A stretch of 64,000 nt of DNA from Arcticimaribacter sp002477625 (GTDB lineage: Bacteria > Bacteroidota > Bacteroidia > Flavobacteriales > Flavobacteriaceae), in contig OX044358.1 of NCBI GenBank assembly GCA_943846665.1, positions 682,001 to 746,000 on the forward strand, written 5' to 3'. A model generated the notes under the pieces. It had not been told where the DNA came from. It did not search any database and saw nothing but the letters and a program-made list of their open reading frames with translations. Position numbers and translations under genes: made by a program. Positions 16,575-25,277 of this stretch are shown here, in pieces; the first letter of the stretch is position 1, and each line of letters opens with the position of its first letter.

Positions 16575-17628
16575 TAGCTCGATCAATCACCTCGAGTAAA
16601 TGATCGACATCTTGCTGGGTGTTGTAGAAGTGAACCGAAACCCGAACACCTACCCCGCGCTTTACGCATCGGATGTTTTCTTTGATTAATGCTTGGTGAG
16701 TTTCATCACTGATTTTCAGTGTAAAAATTGAAGAATGTTCTTTGCGTTCGCAAACAAAATCTTCCAAGAGGTTGCGTTCTTTTAATGCTTCAAAAAAGTA
16801 TACAGCCAGCTCTTTTTTCTTGCGCAAAAGTGCTTCCATATCGTAGGAAAACAACTCTTCTACAGCAAACCCAAGAGACCCTATCGCTAAGGGAGATTTA
16901 TGACCGCGATCCAGAAGCTCCAACACCTCTTCTTTTGAACTATTCAGCTGATGCAATAAGCTTTTTTTTAGGCACATAAAACCATTACCATAGCTGGCAA
17001 GCAGCCATTTATATCCACTACCAAAAATTCCATCCACAGCACTTTGATCGAAATCAAAAGATTCGGCTCCTATAAACTGAGTGCCATCTACCAGGATTAT
17101 CAAGCTTGGAAATTCTTCTTTGATCGTATGAAGGAATTCCATGTCGAACAGAAGTCCTGAGTTGTACTGAACAGCACTAAAAGCAAAGACTTCGTACTTA
17201 TTTTGTCTCAACTCCTCTAAGACCGAAACCTCAAGCTCGGTTTTTAAGGGAATTTCGGTATAATCAAATTGATGATCCGCAACCATTTGTGTGATGGCAG
17301 GATAATCATCTTGGAGAAGCAAAAATTTATAATCTCTAGGGATTTTAAATAAAAAAGCTTGTAGCCCATCAGAACAACTGGAAGCTAAAAAAACCTGATC
17401 AACCTCGGTGTGCATTAAACGTGCAACTTGCAATTGCGCATTGGTTTCCATAACAACCGCTTGATTGTTTTTGAACCGATCAACTTCAACAGCGTAGTTA
17501 TGATCAGTAGCCTTCCTCCATTCCATCAAAGAAGAAGAAACCACACCCGTATAGGCCGTATTGAGGTAGGTACATCCCGTTAAAGAAGGGTACTTATTTT
17601 TTATTTCATCGGGATTCCTGAAAGTCAA
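16552..17628 (-). CDS. Class V aminotransferase-fold PLP enzyme
   Basis: The 358-residue protein is a fold-type I PLP enzyme of the class V group (cysteine desulfurase, kynureninase, isopenicillin-N epimerase-like). It starts YPSLTGCTYLNTAYTGVV. It has an Asp in ILVDGTQFIGAESFDFD that would contact the PLP pyridine and the likely PLP-lysine in IFGSGYKWLLASYG near residue 222. No persulfide Cys loop of a true cysteine desulfurase is evident, so that specific activity is not supported; substrate is unknown. It is a single gene placed between thyA and folA on the opposite strand, and its last 23 bases overlap the end of thyA. Confidence 0.8.
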   Translation of the reverse strand: MTFRNPDEIKNKYPSLTGCTYLNTAYTGVVSSSLMEWRKATDHNYAVEVDRFKNNQAVVMETNAQLQVARLMHTEVDQVFLASSCSDGLQAFLFKIPRDYKFLLLQDDYPAITQMVADHQFDYTEIPLKTELEVSVLEELRQNKYEVFAFSAVQYNSGLLFDMEFLHTIKEEFPSLIILVDGTQFIGAESFDFDQSAVDGIFGSGYKWLLASYGNGFMCLKKSLLHQLNSSKEEVLELLDRGHKSPLAIGSLGFAVEELFSYDMEALLRKKKELAVYFFEALKERNLLEDFVCERKEHSSIFTLKISDETHQALIKENIRCVKRGVGVRVSVHFYNTQQDVDHLLEVIDRATRQQLLP

Positions 17629-17870
17629 CCTATTTAATTTATGTGTGCTGTAAATATAGTAAACTAAAACAAAACCCTTTGGTGATATTTTGAGGGAACA
17701 CTTTGTTATTCAACTTATTTTTACGGTCTTTGTAGTCGATTGTAGATCGAGCGTTTTTAAAAGCTACTGATCGTAAAACAACTACTTTAAACAGAATGCA
17801 AGAAGGAATAAAATTTCAAAACGAACACGTCTTATACGAAGAGGAGTTGGTTATAAAAAAAAGCAATACT

Positions 17871-18368
17871 ATGCCAGAAAAGAAAACGATTACCCTCATT
17901 GCTGCAGCTGCAGAAAATGATGCTCTAGGCAAGGACAATGACCTAATTTGGCATATCTCGGAAGACTTAAAACGTTTTAAACGACTGACTACTGGTCATG
18001 CAATTATCATGGGCCGTAAGACTTTTGAATCCATGCCAAAAGCATTACCCAATCGAACGAATATTGTCCTGACAAATAATGCAGCTTATAAGGCAGAAGG
18101 AGCGGTGGTTGCCGCTTCGATTGAAGAAGCTTTGGCGCTTGCCGAGGATGACGCCCAGCCTTTTGTAATTGGAGGAGCACAGATATATTCACTCTTCATG
18201 GATCATTGCGATCGAATTGAACTCACCCGAGTGCATCACGAATTTGATGCCGATGTCTTTTTTCCGAAAATTGACAGCTCCAAATGGACTGTAAGCACCG
18301 AAGAGTTTGTATCGAAAACAGAGAACCAACCCTACGACTACACCTATATAACCTACGATAAAAAATAA
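17871..18368 (+). CDS. folA: Dihydrofolate reductase
   Basis: FolA reduces dihydrofolate to THF with NADPH. The product shows the DHFR landmarks ITLIAAAAENDALGKDNDLIWH (continuous; residues 6-27, shown only as a position guide by its ends ITLIAA and DLIWH), the acidic active-site residue in SEDLKRFK, IMGRKTFESMP and FVIGGAQIYSLF. I chose the ATG at 17871 (165 residues) because homologous DHFRs begin at this point; an in-frame ATG at 17796 would add 25 residues (MQEGIKFQNEH...) with no family counterpart. The fabD start follows three bases after the stop, so the two are probably co-transcribed. It recycles the dihydrofolate produced by ThyA. Confidence 0.93.
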   Translation: MPEKKTITLIAAAAENDALGKDNDLIWHISEDLKRFKRLTTGHAIIMGRKTFESMPKALPNRTNIVLTNNAAYKAEGAVVAASIEEALALAEDDAQPFVIGGAQIYSLFMDHCDRIELTRVHHEFDADVFFPKIDSSKWTVSTEEFVSKTENQPYDYTYITYDKK

Positions 18369-18371
18369 CCT

Positions 18372-19256
18372 ATGAAAGCATTTTTATTTCCTGGACAAGG
18401 AGCTCAATTCCCTGGGATGGGGAAAGACATTTACGAAGCATCTCAAGAAGCAAAAACCTTATTTCATCAAGCCAACGACATCTTAGGATTTAATATAACT
18501 GATATTATGTTTGGTGAAGATGCAGAGGCCTTGAAACAAACCCAAGTTACCCAACCTGCAATTTTTTTACATTCGGTTATTTTGAGTAGTGTAATGGGGA
18601 AATCATTTAATCCTGCTTGTGTGGCTGGTCATTCATTGGGGGAGTTTTCTGCCCTAGTAGCGGCAAAGGCACTTAGTTTTGAAAGCGGCCTGAAGCTTGT
18701 TCATCAGCGTGCTTTGGCTATGCAAGATGCCTGTGATGAAGTTCCCGGAACCATGGCTGCCGTTTTAGGCCTCGAAGATCAGGTCATTGAAGACGTTTGT
18801 GCAAAAATCTCAGGAATTGTAGTAGCTGCAAACTACAACTGTCCGGGGCAATTGGTTATCTCGGGCGAGAAAGAAGCCATTGCATTGGCTTGTGAAGCTA
18901 TGAAAGAAGCTGGTGCAAAACGAGCACTTCCCCTCCCAGTTGGAGGAGCATTTCACTCGCCACTGATGGAACCTGCAAAAACAAAATTAGCCGCAGCGAT
19001 TGAGCACACTTCTATTCAGGATCCAATTTGTCCGGTATACCAAAATGTAGTTGCAACTGGGATTACGGATGCAGCAATCATAAAAACCAATTTAATCGCA
19101 CAACTCACAGCTCCCGTTCGTTGGACGCAAAGCGTACAACAAATGCTAAGCGACGGCGCCAATTCCTTTACTGAAGTTGGGCCGGGAAAAGTACTGCAAG
19201 GTTTGGTTAAAAAAATCGACCGTTCCGCAGAAACAAGTTCGGGAACGATCGGATAA
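18372..19256 (+). CDS. fabD: Malonyl-CoA:ACP transacylase
   Basis: FabD loads malonyl groups onto acyl carrier protein for fatty-acid elongation in the cytosol. The 294-residue protein has the expected FPGQGAQFPGMG start, the nucleophile motif GHSLGEFSALVAA (Ser near residue 88), the Arg-containing LKLVHQRALAMQ and the catalytic His in PVGGAFHSPLM near 197, ending in EVGPGKVLQGLVKKI. Length is typical. It begins three bases after folA and ends one base before the convergent amidohydrolase gene. No other fab genes are nearby. Confidence 0.96.
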   Translation: MKAFLFPGQGAQFPGMGKDIYEASQEAKTLFHQANDILGFNITDIMFGEDAEALKQTQVTQPAIFLHSVILSSVMGKSFNPACVAGHSLGEFSALVAAKALSFESGLKLVHQRALAMQDACDEVPGTMAAVLGLEDQVIEDVCAKISGIVVAANYNCPGQLVISGEKEAIALACEAMKEAGAKRALPLPVGGAFHSPLMEPAKTKLAAAIEHTSIQDPICPVYQNVVATGITDAAIIKTNLIAQLTAPVRWTQSVQQMLSDGANSFTEVGPGKVLQGLVKKIDRSAETSSGTIG

Positions 19257-19257
19257 A

Positions 19258-20538
19258 TTATTTGTTCTTATAAACCACTCCATTTTTCATCACAAAGCTG
19301 ATGTTTTCTAAAGTTGCAATGGCATCCAAAGCATTGGCATCGGAAGCCACGATGTCAGCGTAAAACCCTACTTTTATTTGACCTAGCTTATCTTCATTAT
19401 TCAATAGCGCAGCATTGACAATGGTAGCCGATTGAAGCGCTTCGCTGGCTGACATTCCAACCTCAACCATATAGCCAAATTCTTTAGCATTGAGTCCATG
19501 AGGGAATACACCTGCATCTGTACCAAATGCAATGGGAACTCCAAGCTCATAGGCTTTTTTGAACGTTTCTTGAATTTTTGGTCCAACTTTCAATGCCTTA
19601 GGCACGATAATAGCTGGATAATATCCTGGGATTTTAGCTTTTTCTACCACCTGCTTTCCTGCAGTAATTGTGGGTACCAAATAGGCTTGTTTTTCTTTCA
19701 TCAGCTCCATGGTTCGTTTACTCATTAAAGTTCCGTGTTCAATGGTTTTAACACCCGAAGCCACGGCTCTATACATGCCTTCATCTCCGTGCGCATGAGC
19801 AGCAACCTTCATCCCATAGTCTTTCGCAGTAGTAGTAATCGCTTTGATTTCTTCTTTTGTAAATTGGGGGTTTTCTCCGCTCTTCGCTACACTTAAAACA
19901 CCACCTGTAGCCGTTATTTTAATCCAATCAGCTCCATTCTTATAACGTTGGCGCACGGCTTTTCGAGCATCTTCAACAGAGTTGACAACACCTTGTTTTG
20001 GTCCTGGATCTCCCTGAAAATCATCTTTGTTTCCATTGGTAGGATCTCCGTGCCCCCCTGTAGAAGCTAAGGTTTTACCAGCAGTAAAAATACGGGGTCC
20101 TGGAATTTTCCCTTTGGCAATCGCATTCCGCAGAGCAATGTTTACTCCCGAACCACCCATGTCGCGAACGGTTGTAAAGCCAGCCATAAGCGAACGCTCT
20201 GCGTAGACTGCTGCATCATAGGCAACATCTGCTTCGTTGAGACGGTAACGGTTCAAATAGGCTTGTGGATTCGATTCCGATTCGATGTGCACATGCATAT
20301 CGATAAAACCCGGATAAACTGTTTTGGCTTTCAGATCAATAAGCTGAATGGAATCCGAGTCAACTGTAGTATACCCTTTGTTAATTGCTATGATGAGATT
20401 GTCTTCTACGACAATGGTTTGTTCTTTTTTCATTTTTCCTGAGGCACTATCAAAAACTTGACCGCAATGCAAGTATGTTGTTTGAGCTACTAGTCCTAAG
20501 GACATTAAAAAAGATAAAACACAAATAATTTTCTTCAT
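19258..20538 (-). CDS. Secreted amidohydrolase (imidazolonepropionase/prolidase-like)
   Basis: The protein is a metal-dependent amidohydrolase with a signal peptide (MKKIICVLSFLMSLGLVAQT). The metal-site motifs are in order: GFIDMHVHIESE (HxH), the metal-bridging Lys region around GADWIKITATGG, VAAHAHGDEG, TIEHGTLM and the Asp in AFGTDAGVFPHG. Such exported enzymes in Bacteroidetes are usually annotated as Xaa-Pro dipeptidase-like or imidazolonepropionase-like; the substrate is not predictable. I chose the ATG at 20538 since an upstream in-frame start (20577) precedes the signal peptide by 13 polar residues. The 5' end lies back to back with the divergent hydrolase gene, so both promoters must fall inside coding DNA or be very short. 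Confidence 0.87.
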   Translation of the reverse strand: MKKIICVLSFLMSLGLVAQTTYLHCGQVFDSASGKMKKEQTIVVEDNLIIAINKGYTTVDSDSIQLIDLKAKTVYPGFIDMHVHIESESNPQAYLNRYRLNEADVAYDAAVYAERSLMAGFTTVRDMGGSGVNIALRNAIAKGKIPGPRIFTAGKTLASTGGHGDPTNGNKDDFQGDPGPKQGVVNSVEDARKAVRQRYKNGADWIKITATGGVLSVAKSGENPQFTKEEIKAITTTAKDYGMKVAAHAHGDEGMYRAVASGVKTIEHGTLMSKRTMELMKEKQAYLVPTITAGKQVVEKAKIPGYYPAIIVPKALKVGPKIQETFKKAYELGVPIAFGTDAGVFPHGLNAKEFGYMVEVGMSASEALQSATIVNAALLNNEDKLGQIKVGFYADIVASDANALDAIATLENISFVMKNGVVYKNK

Positions 20539-20554
20539 AATGGTAATGTTTTGG

Positions 20555-21436
20555 ATGAAGATACTATTTTCGCACATACTTTATAACGACATCCAATATC
20601 AATTTTGGCTTTTGAAAAAAAAACTAATCTATTTTTTATCCTCCATTTTCCCCAACTTGTTTGTTTCTATTGCGTACAAACACCTAACAAGCCCTCAAGT
20701 TCATACGCTACGCCCGCACGAAGCTCTTATGCTGAACAAAGCTGAACAAACTGAATTTCCTTTTGAAGATTTTATCATACGAACCTATCGCTGGGGTACA
20801 GGATCTAAAACGGTTCTACTCGTTCACGGTTGGGAAGGACAAGCTGGGAATTTTGCAGATTTAATCGAAGTTTTAATCGCTGATGATTACACGGTTTATG
20901 CCTTTGATGGTCCAGGGCATGGAGCTAGTTCAAAGGGCAAAACCAGCCTCTTTAAATTCAGTAAGCTCGTGGGTGCTTTGATTTGTAAATACACTATAAA
21001 AAAAATAGTGAGTCACTCTTTTGGGGGTGTTGCAACTACGATTTTTCTTGGGAGCTCTCCCGAAATTGTAATTGATCGCTATGTATTGTTTACCACCCCC
21101 AACCAATTTGAAAATCGAATTCAGTTTGTAGCTGAAATGGTGGGTGTATGCGATCGCGTTATAAAGCTGCTTATTAAAAAGATTGAACAAGAAGAAGGAA
21201 TTATAGTCAGTGAAATGAATGTTGCAGCATATGCTGTAAAATCTCAAGTTAAAAAAGCACTCATCTTACACGATACGAATGACCGCGTTTTATCGGTTGA
21301 GCAATCAAAGGAAGTCAACGCCCATTGGGAAGAAGCTACTTTGGAAGAGGTAACGGGTACAGGACACTACAGAATATTGAGAACAGAGTCTGTATTGAAG
21401 AGGGCCTTGTCTTTTTTAAATGGCACGTCTAATTAA
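20555..21436 (+). CDS. Alpha/beta hydrolase
   Basis: The protein, about 293 residues, has the alpha/beta-hydrolase arrangement: VLLVHGWEGQAGNF (oxyanion strand-loop, about residue 91), AFDGPGHGASS, a nucleophile elbow SHSFGGVAT with Ser, a candidate acid in LHDTNDRVLS and the catalytic His in GTGHYRILR near the C-terminus. An N-terminal stretch of about 45 residues (LKKKLIYFLSSIFPNLFVSIAYK) is hydrophobic and may hold it at the membrane. Substrate is unknown. Several ATGs (20540, 20546, 20555) are possible; I prefer 20555. It is divergent from the amidohydrolase and convergent with the sugar aminotransferase gene. Confidence 0.8.
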   Translation: MKILFSHILYNDIQYQFWLLKKKLIYFLSSIFPNLFVSIAYKHLTSPQVHTLRPHEALMLNKAEQTEFPFEDFIIRTYRWGTGSKTVLLVHGWEGQAGNFADLIEVLIADDYTVYAFDGPGHGASSKGKTSLFKFSKLVGALICKYTIKKIVSHSFGGVATTIFLGSSPEIVIDRYVLFTTPNQFENRIQFVAEMVGVCDRVIKLLIKKIEQEEGIIVSEMNVAAYAVKSQVKKALILHDTNDRVLSVEQSKEVNAHWEEATLEEVTGTGHYRILRTESVLKRALSFLNGTSN

Positions 21437-21442
21437 TTAAAA

Positions 21443-22573
21443 TTACCCCAAAAACTCCTTTATCTTGAGTGCAATATGCTTCACTTGATCTAAGGTCAAT
21501 TCAGAATGCATGGGAAGGGAAATCACTTCTTTCACTAGTTGATTAGTAACTTTAAAATCTGCCTCGTTGTAACCGTCATGCGTATAGGCTTTTTGCAAAT
21601 GCAAGGGCACAGGATAATACACCCCGCACGGAATGTCATTAGCATTAAGAAATTGCACTAAGCCGTCTCGGTCGTGGTTTACGATTCGTAAGGTGTACTG
21701 ATGAAATACATGTGAATTACAATCTGCAAGTCGAAAGGGGGTTATGATGTTCGGATGATCAGAAAGCAACTGTGAGTACTGAATCGCAGCTGTTTTTCTT
21801 CGTTCGTTATAATAATTGAGATACTGTAATTTAATTTTAAGCACCGCTGCCTGGAGGGAATCCAGTCGTGAATTCACGCCGACTACATCGTGGTAGTAGC
21901 GCGTGTACATTCCGTGGTTTACTATGCCCCGAATGAGGTGTGCTAAGTCATCGTCGTTAGTGAAAATTGCTCCCCCATCACCATAAGCACCAAGGTTTTT
22001 AGACGGGAAAAAAGAAGTAGCAGCAACATGACCAATGGTACCCGTCTTTGCTTTTGTTCCGTCTTTGTGTGTATAGGTTGCTCCTATACCTTGTGCATTA
22101 TCTTCAATCACAAACAGATCGTGCTTGTGAGCCAATTCCATGATTTCATCCATGGGAGCACTTTGTCCAAAAAGATGTACCGGAATTATTGCCTTGGTTT
22201 TAGACGTAATTGCTTTTTCAATTTCAGCAGGGCTGATGTTAAAGGTTTTCGGATCTACATCAACCAAAACTGGGGTAAGGTTTAATAAACCTATTACTTC
22301 CACTGTGGCAGCAAAAGTAAAATCTGCCGTTATGATTTCATCCCCAGGCTTTAATCCTAAACCCATCAAGGCAATTTGTAAAGCATCGGTTCCGTTGGCA
22401 CACGGAATTACGTGCTTAACACCCAGATAAGCCTCTAAATCTGCTTGAAATTCTCGAACGGCAGGTCCATTAATAAAAGAAGTAGTTTCTAGCACCTCCT
22501 GCAAAGCGAGATCAACTTCAGGTTTTATGAATGCGTATTGACCTTTGAGGTCTACCATTTGGATTTTTTTCAT
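21443..22573 (-). CDS. DegT/DnrJ/EryC1/StrS-family sugar aminotransferase
   Basis: The 376-residue PLP enzyme belongs to the family that transaminates nucleotide-linked keto sugars for surface polysaccharides. It starts KIQMVDLKGQYAFIKPEVD, has CANGTDALQIALMGLGL for phosphate binding, IEDNAQGIGATY with the cofactor Asp, and the PLP Lys in TSFFPSKNLGAYGDGGA (about residue 193), then YYHDVVGVNSRLDSLQAA. The exact sugar cannot be told; no other sugar-nucleotide genes are adjacent, although the Kdo transferase gene starts 89 bases away on the other strand. Likely cytosolic and linked to LPS or capsule precursors. Confidence 0.9.
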   Translation of the reverse strand: MKKIQMVDLKGQYAFIKPEVDLALQEVLETTSFINGPAVREFQADLEAYLGVKHVIPCANGTDALQIALMGLGLKPGDEIITADFTFAATVEVIGLLNLTPVLVDVDPKTFNISPAEIEKAITSKTKAIIPVHLFGQSAPMDEIMELAHKHDLFVIEDNAQGIGATYTHKDGTKAKTGTIGHVAATSFFPSKNLGAYGDGGAIFTNDDDLAHLIRGIVNHGMYTRYYHDVVGVNSRLDSLQAAVLKIKLQYLNYYNERRKTAAIQYSQLLSDHPNIITPFRLADCNSHVFHQYTLRIVNHDRDGLVQFLNANDIPCGVYYPVPLHLQKAYTHDGYNEADFKVTNQLVKEVISLPMHSELTLDQVKHIALKIKEFLG

Positions 22574-22636
22574 CGAGCAAATTTAATAGACAAATTTAAA
22601 AAAAGGATTCTTCTTTCATGGGATTCTCAGATAAAC

Positions 22637-22644
22637 TATTTTTG
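22637..22644 (+). promoter_or_regulatory. -7 element upstream of waaA
   Basis: TATTTTTG is an exact TAnnTTTG, 18 bases before the waaA ATG. TTTC at 22614-22617 lies 19 bases upstream and is a three-of-four match to the TTTG -33 box. Confidence 0.45.
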
Positions 22645-22662
22645 AAGCTTGAATAAGGAACT

Positions 22663-23892
22663 ATGTTGTACTCTTTTGGAATAGAAATCATCTTGCTTTT
22701 TGTACGGGTGCTCGCGCTTTTTTCTAAAAAAACAGCACACTTTTTAAAAGTACGAGCTAACAGCCTAGAAACAATTCAATCCAAAATCAGTGTAAACGAT
22801 CAGGTGTTGTGGTTTCATTGTGCCTCCCTTGGTGAATTTGAGCAAGCACGCCCACTAATCGAGTCTTGTAAAAAAGATTTTCCAAACCATAGGATTGCGC
22901 TTACGTTTTTTTCACCCTCAGGCTATGAGGTGCAAAAAAATTATGCTTTTGCAGATGTGGTGACTTACCTCCCACTCGATCGTAAAAAATCAGTTCTGAG
23001 ATTCATTGAAGCCTTACGCCCACAAGTACTGTTTTTGATTAAATATGAATTTTGGCCCAATTTGATCAGCGAACTTCAAAAACAAAAGATTCCAGTTTTT
23101 TCTGTTGCTAGTATTTTCAGAAAGCAACAATTGTTTTTTAAACCTTGGGGGTTTTACATGAAGAACATATTGAAAAAGATCGACTTCTTTTTTGTTCAAA
23201 ACGAAGCCTCTCAGAAATTACTTAGCTCTGTTGGAATTGAAAATACTCTAGTAATTGGAGATACCCGAACAGATCGTGTGTTGGACATTTTAAACCAAGA
23301 CAATACGAATGAAACAATCGCAGACTTCATTCAAGACCAGGACTGTTTTGTTGTCGGGAGCAGTTGGCCAGAGGATGTTGCTATCCTATCAAAAACAATT
23401 GATTCAAAATCAAATTTAAAAACAATAATTGCCCCGCATAATGTAGATGAAGCGTCCTTACATGAGGTAGAACTTTCATTCCATAAAACTGTGATACGTT
23501 GGAGTGATTTGTCTCAGCAAAAAAAAGAAGATGCAGATATCCTACTGATCGACTGTGTTGGGATTCTGACAAAAATATACAGCTATGCCGATATTGCTTA
23601 TGTGGGTGGTGGTATGGGGACAAAAGGACTTCACAATACGCTAGAGCCAGCGGTTTTTGGGATTCCTATACTCATAGGGAAAAACTATACACGCTATCAA
23701 GAGACATCAGATTTAGTAGCTTTAGGAGGAATTGTAAGTGTTGACTCTTCTGTTTTATTTGAAAATGAATTTTTGAAAATAGTTGCGGATAAAAACCTTC
23801 AAAAAGAAATGGGATTAACGAATTTGAACTACATCAAAAAACAAGCTGGTGCTACTTCAAAAATTCTATTGAAATTAAAAGAAGTGTATTAA
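22663..23892 (+). CDS. waaA: 3-deoxy-D-manno-octulosonic acid (Kdo) transferase
   Basis: WaaA transfers Kdo from CMP-Kdo to lipid A precursor at the cytoplasmic face of the inner membrane. The 409-residue protein has an N-terminal membrane anchor (residues 1-20), the family motif WFHCASLGEFEQARPLI with the catalytic Glu (about 55), TFFSPSGYE, a PLDRKKSVLRFIEALRP segment, and the C-terminal GT-B motif AYVGGGMGTKGLHNTLEPA near 311. Length is close to E. coli WaaA (425). With lpxK at 34995-36020 it shows the cell makes Kdo-containing lipid A. Confidence 0.93.
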   Translation: MLYSFGIEIILLFVRVLALFSKKTAHFLKVRANSLETIQSKISVNDQVLWFHCASLGEFEQARPLIESCKKDFPNHRIALTFFSPSGYEVQKNYAFADVVTYLPLDRKKSVLRFIEALRPQVLFLIKYEFWPNLISELQKQKIPVFSVASIFRKQQLFFKPWGFYMKNILKKIDFFFVQNEASQKLLSSVGIENTLVIGDTRTDRVLDILNQDNTNETIADFIQDQDCFVVGSSWPEDVAILSKTIDSKSNLKTIIAPHNVDEASLHEVELSFHKTVIRWSDLSQQKKEDADILLIDCVGILTKIYSYADIAYVGGGMGTKGLHNTLEPAVFGIPILIGKNYTRYQETSDLVALGGIVSVDSSVLFENEFLKIVADKNLQKEMGLTNLNYIKKQAGATSKILLKLKEVY

Positions 23893-23944
23893 AGAGTAGG
23901 AAATAGTATAGAATTATTAATTTGCAGTCTTATTGAATTTTTTT

Positions 23945-24994
23945 ATGAAAAACATCATATTCTTAATTTGCTTAACGTTTAGCCTAACCAGCATAACAGC
24001 TCAAGAAAAAGCACCAACCAACATCATTTTAATGATAGGAGATGGTATGGGGTTGAATCAGATAACAGCAGGAATGTATTTCAACGGCAATAAAACTGCT
24101 TTGGAAGATTTCAGCAGTGTTGGTTTAGCCAAAACACATTCGTCAAATTCACTAGTGACCGATTCTGCAGCCTCGGGAACCGCAATGGCTTCGGGAGTAA
24201 AAACACTCAATGGTGTAGTTGGGATAAGCTCCAAAAATAAAAAACCAAAATCGATTCTTGAAATAAGTAAAGAAAAGGGTTATCAGACTGCCTTGATTGC
24301 TACTTCCAGTATAGTACATGCAACTCCTGCTTCGTTTTATGCCCATGTTGTTTCGAGAAAAGAATATGAAAACATCGCTCTACAAATGAGTACAAGTGTA
24401 GTAGACTACTTTATTGGCGGTGGAAAAAAGCATTTTAATGATCGGGAGGATAACCGAAATTTGATTAAGGAAATGAGTACTTATGATATTGTTTCCTCTT
24501 TATCAAGATTCGATAAATCAACCGCATCAAAAATTGGGCACTTCACCAATCGGGATGAGCCAAATAAAATTTTGGATGGTAGACTTCCATTAAAAGATGC
24601 TGTTCAAAGCGTTTTAAATAAGTTTGACCGTGATCAAAAGCCATTTTTCATGATGGTAGAGGGTTCACAAATCGACTGGGGCGGACATTCAAATGAAATA
24701 GAATATGTAATTTCTGAATTCAACGACTTTGATGCTGCTATCCAAACCGTATTAGACTACACCCTAAAACATCCGAACACCTTAGTAGTTGTAACTGCTG
24801 ATCATGAAACTGGAGGCTTAACAATCCCTAAGGGCGATATTAAAAAAATGCGCCCCAGTGTAGAGTTTTCTACCGTTGGTCATACTGCGTCTATGGTTCC
24901 CGTTTTCGCCAAAGGCCCAGCTGCCGCTACTTTTTCTGGAATATACGACAACACTTTGATTTTCAATAAAATGTTGGATGTTTTAAACGAGTAA
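23945..24994 (+). CDS. Secreted alkaline phosphatase
   Basis: This is an exported phosphomonoesterase of the PhoA-type alkaline phosphatase superfamily. A signal peptide (MKNIIFLICLTFSLTSITAQ) precedes the metal-site motif MIGDGMGLNQ, the phosphoserine nucleophile motif TDSAASGTAMASG (Ser near residue 65), VEGSQIDWGGHSNE, VTADHETGG and VGHTASMVPVFAKGP, covering the Zn and Mg ligands. At about 350 residues it is shorter than E. coli PhoA (471) but typical of compact Bacteroidetes forms. I placed the start at the ATG at 23945, which begins the signal peptide; an earlier ATG at 23933 adds MNFF. The upstream TTAATTTG is a one-mismatch -7 element. Confidence 0.9.
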   Translation: MKNIIFLICLTFSLTSITAQEKAPTNIILMIGDGMGLNQITAGMYFNGNKTALEDFSSVGLAKTHSSNSLVTDSAASGTAMASGVKTLNGVVGISSKNKKPKSILEISKEKGYQTALIATSSIVHATPASFYAHVVSRKEYENIALQMSTSVVDYFIGGGKKHFNDREDNRNLIKEMSTYDIVSSLSRFDKSTASKIGHFTNRDEPNKILDGRLPLKDAVQSVLNKFDRDQKPFFMMVEGSQIDWGGHSNEIEYVISEFNDFDAAIQTVLDYTLKHPNTLVVVTADHETGGLTIPKGDIKKMRPSVEFSTVGHTASMVPVFAKGPAAATFSGIYDNTLIFNKMLDVLNE

Positions 24995-25188
24995 ATGCGT
25001 GTAGAGTTTCCTATTAAAACCTCTCCTACCTTATAAACAAATCAAAGAACACAATACATATTGATTATCACTTCAGGAAGCTTTTTGAATATCCAAAATG
25101 ATGTTTAAACCCAAGACCGAATCAAATAAGTATTCTTTAACTGTAAAGCTCAACACCCATATTTACTCAGTAATTCGCATAAACATCA

Positions 25189-25213
25189 ATGGCTCCTGTT
25201 AAACAGGAGCCAT
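25189..25213. repeat. Perfect 10-bp inverted repeat between convergent genes
   Basis: ATGGCTCCTG and CAGGAGCCAT flank a five-base loop in the 283-base gap between two convergent genes. There is no T-run directly after it on either strand, so it is not a standard intrinsic terminator. It may still be a 3'-end-stabilising hairpin. The rest of the gap (24995-25277) shows nothing recognisable. Confidence 0.5.
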
Positions 25214-25277
25214 CAACTTATACTTTTTAGAAATCAGCAACACAAACTGAGCTGCTGGATGTATCAAATAAGTCCCC

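Noticed and set aside
17796..17870. N-terminal extension of DHFR from the ATG at 17796
   Set aside because: The 25 added residues are polar and have no counterpart in the family; the ATG at 17871 directly precedes the first DHFR strand.
25189..25213. Attachment site or mobile-element end
   Set aside because: A single perfect palindrome with no flanking direct repeats, integrase or element nearby.
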